Assembly: GCA_025463165.1 (NCBI GenBank) | Contig: JAOBAU010000130.1 | Coordinates: 1-37,844 of the forward strand | Direction: 5' to 3' | From: Acidobacteriota bacterium | GTDB taxonomy: Bacteria; Acidobacteriota; Thermoanaerobaculia; Gp7-AA8 | Length of the DNA: 37,844 bases | In this document: piece after piece, positions 16,470 to 24,326 of the stretch | Layout: every line of letters starts with the position of its first letter | How positions within the stretch are numbered: position 1 is the stretch's first letter | Notes under the pieces: generated by a model | Databases searched by the model: none | Told to the model about the DNA's origin: nothing | The model's input: the letters and a program-made list of their open reading frames with translations, nothing else | Translations under genes and position numbers: made by a program

Positions 16470-18680
16470 ATGTCGGACAACCGGGAAACCCCGCTTCACC
16501 AAACCATCGAAGCGCAGGCGGACCGGATCGTGAAACTCGAGCGGCAACTCGAGGCGCGGACCGCCGCGCTCGACGCCACCGTTGAAGAATACGCACGGCT
16601 GAAGGAGCGGCTTCGCGCGCAACAGCGGGAACTACCGCAAGACCGGTTGCAGCTTCCTGTTCTCTCCTGGCGGAAGCGCGTCCGCAAAACCGCGGTGCTC
16701 GTCGGCGGAAGGTTGCTGCCCCGGCCCGCGAAACGGTGGATCAAGCGCTTCTGGGATCCGTGGGCTCAGCCGCGGCGCATCTCCGCGCCAGTCGCCATCA
16801 CGCCTCGTACGCGAGGCATCCCAACCAGCACGACGTTCGATGTCCTCTGCTTCTCGATCATCGACTGGGGCTTTCGCTGGCAGCGGCCGCAGCAGCTTCT
16901 GTCGCAGTTCGCGAACGCGGGCCATCGCGTGTTTATCTTCAGGACCACCGAATTTCTTGCGCCGGGCAGGGCCACGTTCGCGATCCAGCAGATGCGCGAG
17001 AACGTATGGGAGATCACGATCGCACCGCCGGTCATGATCGACGTCTACGCCGGCGCGATCGATCCGGCCACGATGGCGTGGTTTCCCTCGCTCCTCGATG
17101 AAATGAGGCGCGAGCTGGATATCGTCTGCGCCGTATCGATCGTGCAGGTCGCGACGTGGCGCGAAGCAGCCGTGGAAGCGCGCCGGCGCTTCGGATGGAA
17201 GATCGTTTACGACTGCATGGACGAGTGGGACTCGTTTCCCGGCATGAAGCCGCAACTCCTCGTCGCCGAGAACCTCCTGGTCGCGGAAGCAGACGTCGTC
17301 ACTGTCTCAGCGCAGCGCCTTCTCGACAAATGGCGTGGACGCAACCCGCGCGTGGAGCTGGTCCGCAACGCTGCCGACTTCGCGCACTTCACGGCGCCGC
17401 AATCCGAGCATCTCCTCGACGATGTGAAGCGTCCGATCGCCGGCTACTTCGGCGCCATCGCGCCATGGTTCGACGTCGAGCTGCTGACCCGCCTCGCTGC
17501 CGAGCGCCCGCAATATTCGTTCGTCGTCATCGGCGGCGTGTTCGACGTCGACGTTCGTCCGCTGGAGAATCTCCCGAACGTCCATCTCCTCGGGCAACAG
17601 GCTTACGCGCGCATGCCCGCGTACCTCAACGACTTCGACGTCTGCCTGATCCCGTTCGTCGTCAACGAGATCACCGCCGCGACCGATCCCGTGAAGTTCT
17701 ACGAGTACATCTCCCGCGGCAAACCGGTCGTGTCGACGTTCATGCCGGAGCTCGAGCCGTTCGGCGATCTGCTCTATCTCGCGGGCGATGAACGCGACTT
17801 TCTCAGCAAGCTCGACGCCGCAATGACCGAGAGCGACGACGCTCTTCGCATGCGCCGCATCGACGCTGCACGCGCGAACACATGGACCGCGCGAGCCGAC
17901 GTCATGCGGAGTGTGATCCGCGACGTACACCCGAAGGTCAGCATCATCATCGTCTCGTACAACAATCAGGAGCTGACGCGTGCCTGCATCGAGAGCGTGT
18001 TGCGCAACTCGATGTATCCGAGCATCGAAGTGATCGTCATCGACAACGCATCGAGCGACGGTTCCGCGGAAATGCTCAGCGCGATGGTGGACGATCGCGT
18101 GCGGCTGATCCTCAATCGTGAGAATGCCGGCTTCGCGGCCGCAAACAATCAGGGCCTGCACCTGGCGACAGGAAAGTTTCTGGTGCTCCTCAACAACGAC
18201 ACGGTCGTTCCGCGCGGCTGGCTCCCGCGCATGCTGAAGCACCTCGAGGATCCGCAGGTCGGGCTGGCCGTTGCGGTGACGAACTTCTCCGGCAACGAAT
18301 CGCGCATCCCCGTGCCGTACGCCACGATCGAGGAGATGCATCCGTTCGCGGAGCAGTACATGCGCGAGCACGAAGGCGCGCGATTCGATATCCGCGTCGC
18401 CGCCATGTACTGCGTCGGGATGCGACGCGATGTCTGCGCGCTCATCGGCCCGCTCGATGAGGAGTTCGCCATCGGTATGTTCGAAGACGACGACTACTCC
18501 CACCGCATGCGCCTGGCCGGATTCCGCGTCGTCTGCATGGAGGATGTGTACGTACACCACATCGGCCAGGCTTCATTCTCGAAGCTCGTTCCTGCTGCGT
18601 ACGACGCCCTCTGGAAACGCAATCAGGCGCACTTCGAAAAGAAGTGGGGCATGCGCTGGGAACCACACCGCGCACGTTGA
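16470..18680 (+). CDS. two-domain glycosyltransferase (GT4-like plus GT2) with N-terminal coiled coil
   Basis: A 736-residue cytoplasmic protein. Residues 10-55 are a coiled coil. Residues about 123-480 are a GT-B domain beginning DVLCFSIIDWGFRWQRPQQL, the paralogue of the protein at 12913-14310, with IVYDCMDEWDS, IAGYFGAIAPWFD and ATDPVKFYEYISRGKPVV. Residues about 487-730 are a GT2 module: VSIIIVSYNNQELT, VIVIDNASSDGS, LLNNDTVVP (about 573-581) for metal/nucleotide binding and EDDDYSHRMRLAGF as the catalytic-base region. Two linkages in one chain is the likely product. Monocistronic; it converges on the oxygenase gene with a gap of only 7 bases. Confidence 0.88.
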   Translation: MSDNRETPLHQTIEAQADRIVKLERQLEARTAALDATVEEYARLKERLRAQQRELPQDRLQLPVLSWRKRVRKTAVLVGGRLLPRPAKRWIKRFWDPWAQPRRISAPVAITPRTRGIPTSTTFDVLCFSIIDWGFRWQRPQQLLSQFANAGHRVFIFRTTEFLAPGRATFAIQQMRENVWEITIAPPVMIDVYAGAIDPATMAWFPSLLDEMRRELDIVCAVSIVQVATWREAAVEARRRFGWKIVYDCMDEWDSFPGMKPQLLVAENLLVAEADVVTVSAQRLLDKWRGRNPRVELVRNAADFAHFTAPQSEHLLDDVKRPIAGYFGAIAPWFDVELLTRLAAERPQYSFVVIGGVFDVDVRPLENLPNVHLLGQQAYARMPAYLNDFDVCLIPFVVNEITAATDPVKFYEYISRGKPVVSTFMPELEPFGDLLYLAGDERDFLSKLDAAMTESDDALRMRRIDAARANTWTARADVMRSVIRDVHPKVSIIIVSYNNQELTRACIESVLRNSMYPSIEVIVIDNASSDGSAEMLSAMVDDRVRLILNRENAGFAAANNQGLHLATGKFLVLLNNDTVVPRGWLPRMLKHLEDPQVGLAVAVTNFSGNESRIPVPYATIEEMHPFAEQYMREHEGARFDIRVAAMYCVGMRRDVCALIGPLDEEFAIGMFEDDDYSHRMRLAGFRVVCMEDVYVHHIGQASFSKLVPAAYDALWKRNQAHFEKKWGMRWEPHRAR

Positions 18681-18687
18681 CCGTTCG

Positions 18688-19371
18688 TCAGGATCGGTAG
18701 TCGTGCAGCGAAGGCGTTTCTCCCGGTGGCCACATCGAGCTCACCGAGCCGGGGCGGTAGAACGTTGCCGTGAGGCTGCGGCGGGACGTGTGGCAGTCGT
18801 TCACGACGGGCGACACCGCGTGCCAGGAATTGGCCGACCGAACCAGGACGGCGGAGTTCCCGACGATGGGCAGGATCTGCGCGACCACGGCGGTGGGATC
18901 TTTCGCGCTCAGGATCGACAAGCACCCGCCATCCTTCAGGTCCCACGAATCATTGAAATAGAGGACGTGCGTGACGACCTTGTCCGGCAGATCCGAGTGC
19001 GCGCCGAGCGAGGCGCCCGGGCCGTAATGGAACACATTGACCTCGAGCGGTGCCGTCGAGAGGTCGCAGCCGGTCAGTTCCGACAATGCGTTGCGATAGG
19101 AAGGCGAGAGGAAATCGTCGGCCAGGCTTCGCCACGCGTCGCTGAGCGCCGACGCGTTTGAGATCGTTCTCGCACCCATGGCAATCAGCTCGCGCGCCTC
19201 GTATTCGTAATCCTTTTCTCCGCCGTAGCCCGATACGAGCTTGTAGTGATCCGACGGAAATGAGCGCGCCAGCTGCTCGGCATCGGCGTTACTGAAGAGA
19301 CGATCGATGGCCGCCCATCGATACGGCTCGGTTTCCATCCTGCTTTTTCGAAGGCGCTCCGGATCGATCAT
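18688..19371 (-). CDS. 2-oxoglutarate/Fe(II)-dependent oxygenase
   Basis: The start is ATG 19371, overlapping the upstream stop as ATGA; the open frame further upstream is only a shadow. 227 residues. The Fe(II) facial triad is visible as H125-x-D127 (GAHSDLPDK) with the distal H184 (NSWHAVSPV), and the 2OG-binding Arg is R197 or R198 (SRRSLTATFY). The fold matches the prolyl-4-hydroxylase-like group. Known members hydroxylate peptides or small molecules. Coupling to a polysaccharide pyruvyl transferase suggests modification of a surface-glycan component or precursor, but the substrate cannot be read from sequence. Confidence 0.85.
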   Translation of the reverse strand: MIDPERLRKSRMETEPYRWAAIDRLFSNADAEQLARSFPSDHYKLVSGYGGEKDYEYEARELIAMGARTISNASALSDAWRSLADDFLSPSYRNALSELTGCDLSTAPLEVNVFHYGPGASLGAHSDLPDKVVTHVLYFNDSWDLKDGGCLSILSAKDPTAVVAQILPIVGNSAVLVRSANSWHAVSPVVNDCHTSRRSLTATFYRPGSVSSMWPPGETPSLHDYRS

Positions 19372-20537
19372 GCAAGGCCCTCGGCCGACTGTTTTTCGAG
19401 AATGAGCGGAAGGGACTGCCAGAACGTGGCGATCGCCGCGCGCGTTGACGCGTCCGTTCCGTTGCGGATTGCAGTGACGGCGCGATCCCAATGATTGGCG
19501 AGGAGATGAAGTTTCGTTTCCACCGCCGGAAGAGGCTTGCGTTTTCCAACGCGTGATACGAACCAGTCCGGGCCGGATTCGCGCACGGCGGACAGGGGAT
19601 AGATCGTTTCGAACTCGAGCAGGGCCGTGAACTTTCCAACAGAGAGATCCATCCACGTGAACACCGGCACACCGGAGGTGAGCGCGGTGATCGCCAGATG
19701 GTAGCTGTGACCGACGACCGCCGATGCGTGGCTGATGAACTCCGCGAGCAGCAGCGGATCGGGCCACGTGGTCAGTGCCAGGAATCCCGGCAGATTGGAG
19801 GCGTGATCGCCGAGGACGGGACCGATCGGCAGCGCGACGAATTGCAATCCCGAAAACCGGCGCTTGCCTGACGCCACGAACCGCGGGAACCACGACATCG
19901 AGTCGGCGGCCTGCACGAGGACGTAAGGCTTCGTGATCCCGGCCGCACGCCACAGTCGTTTGAGCTCGTCCGACGGCTCCGCGGGGAGCAGGCGCGTGAT
20001 TCCGAACGCGGTGTCGGGAACGACGGTGACGCGGTCGTCCTCCACGAATTGCGCGAGCGTCGCTCGTGAAGGCTCGTCGCGAACGGCGACGTACGAGCTG
20101 AGACCGAGTGCCAGTCGCAGCAGAGGATGGGCCCATCGCGGAACATCATTGATGTGCATTCCGGGTGCGTTCCACACGACCGGGATCCCGCGCTGCAACG
20201 CGATCAGCGCGGGTGTAAGCCAGTAGCCGGTCGGATGCGGAATCGACGGGTTCGGCGGTGCGTACCCGGGCGCGACTTCCTTGTCGAAACGGATGAGGAA
20301 CCCGCCGCCGATCAGCATCGCATCGAGGTCGGCGACGACCCGCGGCAGGTCGGCGACGGAGGTGACGGCGTAAGGCCAGTCCGGCGGCGTCTTCGCGTGA
20401 TAGGAGAAGCGATGGAGCTTCACCGCGCCAAGGCGCTCGCGCAACTCCGCCTCAGCAATCAGAGGGAAAAGGAGGTCACCGAAGTTGCGCACGTCGAACG
20501 TACCGACGATCCCGATCTGCCACTGACGTTCTGTCAT
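19368..20537 (-). CDS. polysaccharide pyruvyl transferase family protein
   Basis: A protein of 389 residues from ATG 20537 (MTERQWQIGIVGTFD); an in-frame TTG at 20552 would add five residues, and neither has a clear Shine-Dalgarno. GTFDVRNFGDLLFPLIAEAEL near the N-terminus and ISHASAVVGHSYHLAITAL near residue 270 are the two hallmark regions of the CsaB/PF04230 family, which transfers pyruvate from PEP to glycans as ketals. A GGGFLIRFDKE stretch near 96-106 is also family-like. A TAAATT hexamer (20551-20556, minus strand) lies 13 bases upstream of ATG. The gene is translationally coupled to the oxygenase that follows. Confidence 0.87.
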   Translation of the reverse strand: MTERQWQIGIVGTFDVRNFGDLLFPLIAEAELRERLGAVKLHRFSYHAKTPPDWPYAVTSVADLPRVVADLDAMLIGGGFLIRFDKEVAPGYAPPNPSIPHPTGYWLTPALIALQRGIPVVWNAPGMHINDVPRWAHPLLRLALGLSSYVAVRDEPSRATLAQFVEDDRVTVVPDTAFGITRLLPAEPSDELKRLWRAAGITKPYVLVQAADSMSWFPRFVASGKRRFSGLQFVALPIGPVLGDHASNLPGFLALTTWPDPLLLAEFISHASAVVGHSYHLAITALTSGVPVFTWMDLSVGKFTALLEFETIYPLSAVRESGPDWFVSRVGKRKPLPAVETKLHLLANHWDRAVTAIRNGTDASTRAAIATFWQSLPLILEKQSAEGLA

Positions 20538-20618
20538 CTGCGCGCGCGGCAATTTAGCATGGGGGGCAGTACGCGGCCGAGCAACACCCTCCCGTCGTGA
20601 GCCGCAGTCTTCCTCGTG

Positions 20619-21656
20619 TTACAGCCGCGAGAGTGCGGCGTCCCGGACCGCGTCTCCGAGCGCCTGGCGAGACTCGCCGTCGATCGCGCGCGACGATCGG
20701 CGAATCGATGACACCATCTTCGCGGGAAGACGCTTCCACGCCCTGCGCAGATCCAGCGCACGGTCGTCTGCGAGAACCTCAATCAGTTGCGCGGCCTGCC
20801 GCCGGTCTTTGCGCGCCTTCTGCTGCTCGGACACCGGTCGTCTCTCCGCGACCCAGAGTTTGTGCAATGCGAATGCGGCGGGCGCTGGTATCTGCACGAG
20901 GATTCCTGCGCCGGCGAGAACGGCGGCTTCCGTGCTTTCGGCGAGGAGGTATCCGAGGCCGGGCAGCGGTTGAGCGGCAGCATTGAGATGCGGGAGATGC
21001 ACCGGCTTCGCACCATCCCGATTGCCGGGTGTCAGGAGATCTACACGAAGGTCGCGACCGCGAACTTTGAACGACGTGCTCGGGTCATGCGGATCGAGCT
21101 CCGGTACGGCAACGAAGCGCGGGTCGGAAGCACGGAGAGTCTCGAGGATGTCGATGCGGATCGCTGCGACGCCGACGCTGATCGCCGGCTGCGCGAGATC
21201 GACATCGGCGGTTCGCAGCGTTTGCTGATCGAATCGCACTCCCAGCATGTTGGCGATGCAAATGAACGCCTGCGTGCCGACCAGCACCGCGCCGGCGCGA
21301 AAGAGACCCGCGTCCGCGAGCGTGGTGAGCACACCGGCGATGGAGGCCTGTTCGCGAACCATTCCACCGGCGATGAGCATCGCGACCAGCTCGCGCCGGC
21401 GGCTCTCCTCATCCGCGAGCTCGTTGCGCGCTTCTTCCGCGCGTGCGATCGTGGCCAGCAACTCCGGTGACTCAGGGCCGAGATAGATCTGGCGTCTTCG
21501 CGCGCCGTCCTTCCGCTGCACGTACCAGTAGGTGGATCCGGCGACGGACTTCGAAACGAACGACCCCGAGCGCGGCACAAGCGTCGAGGAGCGAAGCTGA
21601 TCGAGCAATTCGCTGTAGACGGTCTGGGTCGTTTCCGCGACTCGGGAGATGGTCAC
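20619..21656 (-). CDS. GSU2403-family nucleotidyltransferase-fold protein
   Basis: A 345-residue protein with GTG start at 21656. It contains LVGTQAFICIANMLGVRFD (125-143) and TADVDLAQ (149-156), matching the GxxAF and DVDLA (DxD) pattern of the NTP_transf_8/GSU2403 family, a nucleotidyltransferase fold of unknown reaction. An N-terminal YWYVQRKDGARRRQIYLGPE strand pattern (43-62) and C-terminal helical region are also seen in this family. Its role is unknown; such proteins occur as single genes. It is divergent from the LytTR regulator, and its minus-strand promoter has a perfect TATAAT. Confidence 0.8.
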   Translation of the reverse strand: MTISRVAETTQTVYSELLDQLRSSTLVPRSGSFVSKSVAGSTYWYVQRKDGARRRQIYLGPESPELLATIARAEEARNELADEESRRRELVAMLIAGGMVREQASIAGVLTTLADAGLFRAGAVLVGTQAFICIANMLGVRFDQQTLRTADVDLAQPAISVGVAAIRIDILETLRASDPRFVAVPELDPHDPSTSFKVRGRDLRVDLLTPGNRDGAKPVHLPHLNAAAQPLPGLGYLLAESTEAAVLAGAGILVQIPAPAAFALHKLWVAERRPVSEQQKARKDRRQAAQLIEVLADDRALDLRRAWKRLPAKMVSSIRRSSRAIDGESRQALGDAVRDAALSRL

Positions 21657-21664
21657 GGCTGCAA

Positions 21665-21670
21665 ATTATA
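21665..21670 (-). promoter_or_regulatory. -10 element TATAAT before nucleotidyltransferase gene
   Basis: A consensus TATAAT on the minus strand lies 8 bases before the GTG at 21656. There is no room for a Shine-Dalgarno after the expected start point, so the mRNA would be leaderless or nearly so. No good -35 is seen. Confidence 0.5.
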
Positions 21671-21751
21671 CGCACAGTCGGAGAGGCGGGCGTATAAGCA
21701 CGCTCTTCGCTGTTTCCGTCCTCGTCATGAATCCAACATTCCGGCAATCCG

Positions 21752-21757
21752 TATACT
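21752..21757 (+). promoter_or_regulatory. -10 element TATACT before LytTR gene
   Basis: TATACT lies 7 bases before ATG 21765, placing the expected transcript start at the start codon. No -35 hexamer is evident. Confidence 0.45.
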
Positions 21758-21764
21758 CGTCACG

Positions 21765-22520
21765 ATGAACGTAAGGCAGGCGGTGCGGGCGATACGTCCG
21801 ATCCGGACGGTCCTCGTCGACGACGAGCCGCTGGCGCTGCAGTCGCTGCGCTCGCTGCTCGCGCACGAGGAGGATATCGACGTCGTTGCCGAGTACCGGA
21901 GCGGCACTGCCTTCCTGCACGATGCGGCGGCGATCGGCGCAGATCTCATTTTTCTCGATGTCGAGATGCCGACTCTTTCGGGGCTGGAGGTGCTGGAGCG
22001 ACTCCACGCCGCGGGGGCGCAGCCGCACGTCGTCTTCGTGACCGGCTTCGATCAATACGCCGTGCGCGCGTTTGAGGAACAGGCGCTCGACTATGTCCTC
22101 AAGCCGTATTGCGCGGACCGCATGGCCAGAACGCTGGGGCGGTTGCGGCAGCAGATCGCTCGGTCGCCGGAGTCGCCGGCGGCGGCGTTTCTCACGCGCG
22201 TAGCCGTCAGGAAAAACGCGCGGATCCACCTCGTCAGGATCGATGACGTCGACTGGCTGGAGACAGCGGGCAACTACGTGAGCCTGCACGCCGGCGCGGC
22301 GGAGTATCTCTACCGAACCACGATGGCAGCCATCGAGTCGCGGCTCGATCCCGCGCGGTTCGTCCGTATCCATCGCTCCACAATCGTCAATGTCGACCGC
22401 ATCGTCGAACTGCAGCCGACGTTCGGTCGCGAGCTCGTCGTGCTTTTGCGCGACGGCGCCCGCCTCCGCCTCGGCGCGCCTTACCGTGACGGTTTGCGCA
22501 AACTCATCGAAGGTCTGTGA
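21765..22520 (+). CDS. LytTR-family response regulator
   Basis: A 251-residue two-domain regulator. The receiver has the acidic pair VDDEP (18-22), phospho-acceptor D65 in IFLDVEMP, T93 (FVTG) and K113 (VLKPY). After a short linker, a LytTR DNA-binding domain occupies about 145-250 (HLVRIDDVDWLETAGNYVSLHAG, FVRIHRSTIVNVDRI, LRLGAPYRDGLRKLI). It is immediately followed by a LytS-type kinase, its obvious partner. Regulated genes are unknown; the lanthipeptide operon begins downstream on the other strand, so it is one candidate target by proximity only. Confidence 0.93.
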   Translation: MNVRQAVRAIRPIRTVLVDDEPLALQSLRSLLAHEEDIDVVAEYRSGTAFLHDAAAIGADLIFLDVEMPTLSGLEVLERLHAAGAQPHVVFVTGFDQYAVRAFEEQALDYVLKPYCADRMARTLGRLRQQIARSPESPAAAFLTRVAVRKNARIHLVRIDDVDWLETAGNYVSLHAGAAEYLYRTTMAAIESRLDPARFVRIHRSTIVNVDRIVELQPTFGRELVVLLRDGARLRLGAPYRDGLRKLIEGL

Positions 22521-22581
22521 ATTCACACTTTCGACATCGCCAGGCTGATGACTTTTCGGCGGGCCTTACGTATAAAAGGAC

Positions 22582-23676
22582 ATGCGCTATTGGCAGGAAA
22601 GCCGTCCCGCGCCGATGGCGCACCTCGGCCGGACGATGGCGCTCTTCTGGCTGCTGTACGCGGTCTTCCATACGTCGTTCGACGTCGCCATGCTTCGCGC
22701 GGCCACGTCGCCCGTCCCGTATCTGCGGCTGACGCTCACCAGACTGTTGTACTCCGCGATCTGGGCCGTCATCTCCTGGCTCCTTTTCCGCGCCTGCGAC
22801 TTCGCACTTTCACGCCGGCGGCGAGCTGTTCGCCGCGTGACATTCGCCGGCGCGATCGTCGCCGCGTGGGCGCTCCGTCTCGTCCTTTATGCGCTCACGA
22901 TCGAATTGCTCCGGATGCCGGCGCGGATCGACGGCGCGTCCTTTGTGCGCTCCCTGCGGTCCGGCTCCCCCGGCGTCGCGTTGTTCACGATCGTCCTCGC
23001 CGCCGCGGCGGTCGGCATGCGCTGGTGGCAACGCCAGCTCCACGCAGCGCGTCACCGTGCGGAGAATGAAGAGACTCTCGTTCGAGCCGAGCTGCGCGTC
23101 GTCGCGGAACAACTGGAGCCGCATTTTCTGCTGAACACGCTCACGAGCATCTCGGCGCTCGCCGCGAGCGATCCGTCCGCCGCGCGCGACATGCTGACGG
23201 GACTACGCGAGCTGTTGTCGTACTCCATCCGTCACGGCGCCGCCGCGACCGTCACGCTGGAAGACGAAGTGCACTTCGTCCGCCAGTATCTCCGTCTGCA
23301 GTCGCTGCGCTTCGGCACGCGGCTGCGCACGCGCATCGCCATTCCCGCCGATCTGCTCGATTGCCGGATCCCGCGGCTGATCCTGCAGCCGCTCGTCGAG
23401 AACGCGATCAAGTACGGAGTGGCACGGCGCGAAGACGGCGGCGAGATCGCGCTCGATGCCGAACGTGGTGTCGGCATGCTGACGATTCACATTCGGAACA
23501 GCAGCGCCGGCACTCCGGACTGTGCCGGTTTCGGGATCGGGATGGCCGCGGTCCGCGCGCGGCTGGCGCTCCTCTTCGGAAGCGCGCAGCGGTTGACGTT
23601 GACGGACGACCGCGACGGCGTGACGGACGTGACCGTGACGATGCCGCTCGTCGGGAAGAAAAGGATGGCCGCGTGA
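22582..23676 (+). CDS. LytS-type sensor histidine kinase
   Basis: 364 residues. The N-terminal half has four hydrophobic segments (about 17-35, 52-70, 87-110, 130-148) and no recognisable extracellular sensor. The cytoplasmic half is a His_kinase/HATPase pair: phospho-acceptor H181 in LEPHFLLNTLTSIS, N-box LVENAIKYG with N274, and a G-box GFGIGMAAVRARL near 316-328. ATG 22582 follows AAAAGGAC with tight spacing; ATG 22615 (MAHLGR) is an alternative. It sits 61 bases after its regulator and overlaps the next gene by one base (TGATG). Confidence 0.93.
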   Translation: MRYWQESRPAPMAHLGRTMALFWLLYAVFHTSFDVAMLRAATSPVPYLRLTLTRLLYSAIWAVISWLLFRACDFALSRRRRAVRRVTFAGAIVAAWALRLVLYALTIELLRMPARIDGASFVRSLRSGSPGVALFTIVLAAAAVGMRWWQRQLHAARHRAENEETLVRAELRVVAEQLEPHFLLNTLTSISALAASDPSAARDMLTGLRELLSYSIRHGAAATVTLEDEVHFVRQYLRLQSLRFGTRLRTRIAIPADLLDCRIPRLILQPLVENAIKYGVARREDGGEIALDAERGVGMLTIHIRNSSAGTPDCAGFGIGMAAVRARLALLFGSAQRLTLTDDRDGVTDVTVTMPLVGKKRMAA

Positions 23677-24326
23677 TGAACGTTCATCTGCTTGGCGTGG
23701 CGAAGGTCCGGCGCAGCCTGATGCTCCCGATCATCGTGTTCACGGTGCTGAACGCGGCGATGCACGTGCGCGGGTTCAACGACGGATGGCCGTGGATCGT
23801 CTCCGCGTACGTGCTTTTCGACAGCCTGCTCTGGATCGGCGTCGCGTTTGTCATTTTCGCGGTGGTCGAATGGCGGCAGAGACTCCGTCCCCAGCCGCGG
23901 CTCGCGGCGATGGCGGCGGCAACCGCCGGCATCGCCACGCTCGCGATGACGATCATCACCGTTCGCGCGCTCTTCGACTCGATCATCAAGCCGCAACCGT
24001 TCGTGGCGCGATGGCTCCAGTATCTTCCCGGCTCGTTCTACGCCGTTACGTTTTACGTCGCGATCGTTACGGGGATCGCCTACGGGGTTTACTCGTGGGC
24101 TGTCGACGACCGGCGCCTGGCCGAGGCGGCGGAGCTCGATGCGGCGATCGCGAGGGCGGAGCTGAAGACCGCGTCGGCACATCTGCAGCCTGAATTGCTG
24201 GACGCCGCACTGGCGCGTCTCTCCACGCTCATGGCTACGGACGTCGCCGGCGCGCAACGTCTGATCTCCGATCTCGGCGCGCAGATGCACGAGTCGCTTG
24301 GCGAGCGTTATCGCGATTCGGCGTAG
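23676..24326 (+). CDS. degenerate membrane histidine-kinase-like protein
   Basis: 216 residues with four membrane segments (about 15-30, 40-62, 77-98, 117-140). The cytoplasmic tail AELKTASAHLQPELLDAALA (161-180) aligns without gaps to the preceding kinase's AELRVVAEQLEPHFLLNTLT (169-188), so the phospho-acceptor His is replaced by Glu (E173) and the usual Asn is lost. The chain then ends; there is no ATPase domain. Start ATG 23676 overlaps the kinase stop by one base (TGATG), so it is coexpressed. It may act as a non-catalytic partner, for example by heterodimerising with the kinase. The last 19 bases overlap the convergent LanB gene. Confidence 0.78.
   Translation: MNVHLLGVAKVRRSLMLPIIVFTVLNAAMHVRGFNDGWPWIVSAYVLFDSLLWIGVAFVIFAVVEWRQRLRPQPRLAAMAAATAGIATLAMTIITVRALFDSIIKPQPFVARWLQYLPGSFYAVTFYVAIVTGIAYGVYSWAVDDRRLAEAAELDAAIARAELKTASAHLQPELLDAALARLSTLMATDVAGAQRLISDLGAQMHESLGERYRDSA

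Noticed and set aside
17307-18560. Minus-strand open frame (417 codons) opposite the 736-residue glycosyltransferase
   Set aside because: Same reason: a GC-driven antisense shadow without domain sequence. The frames at 11663-12568 and 12748-13764 are alike.
19372-20136. 5' extension of the oxygenase frame to 20136
   Set aside because: It lies wholly inside the pyruvyl transferase gene in another frame. The ATGA overlap at 19368-19371 marks the real start.
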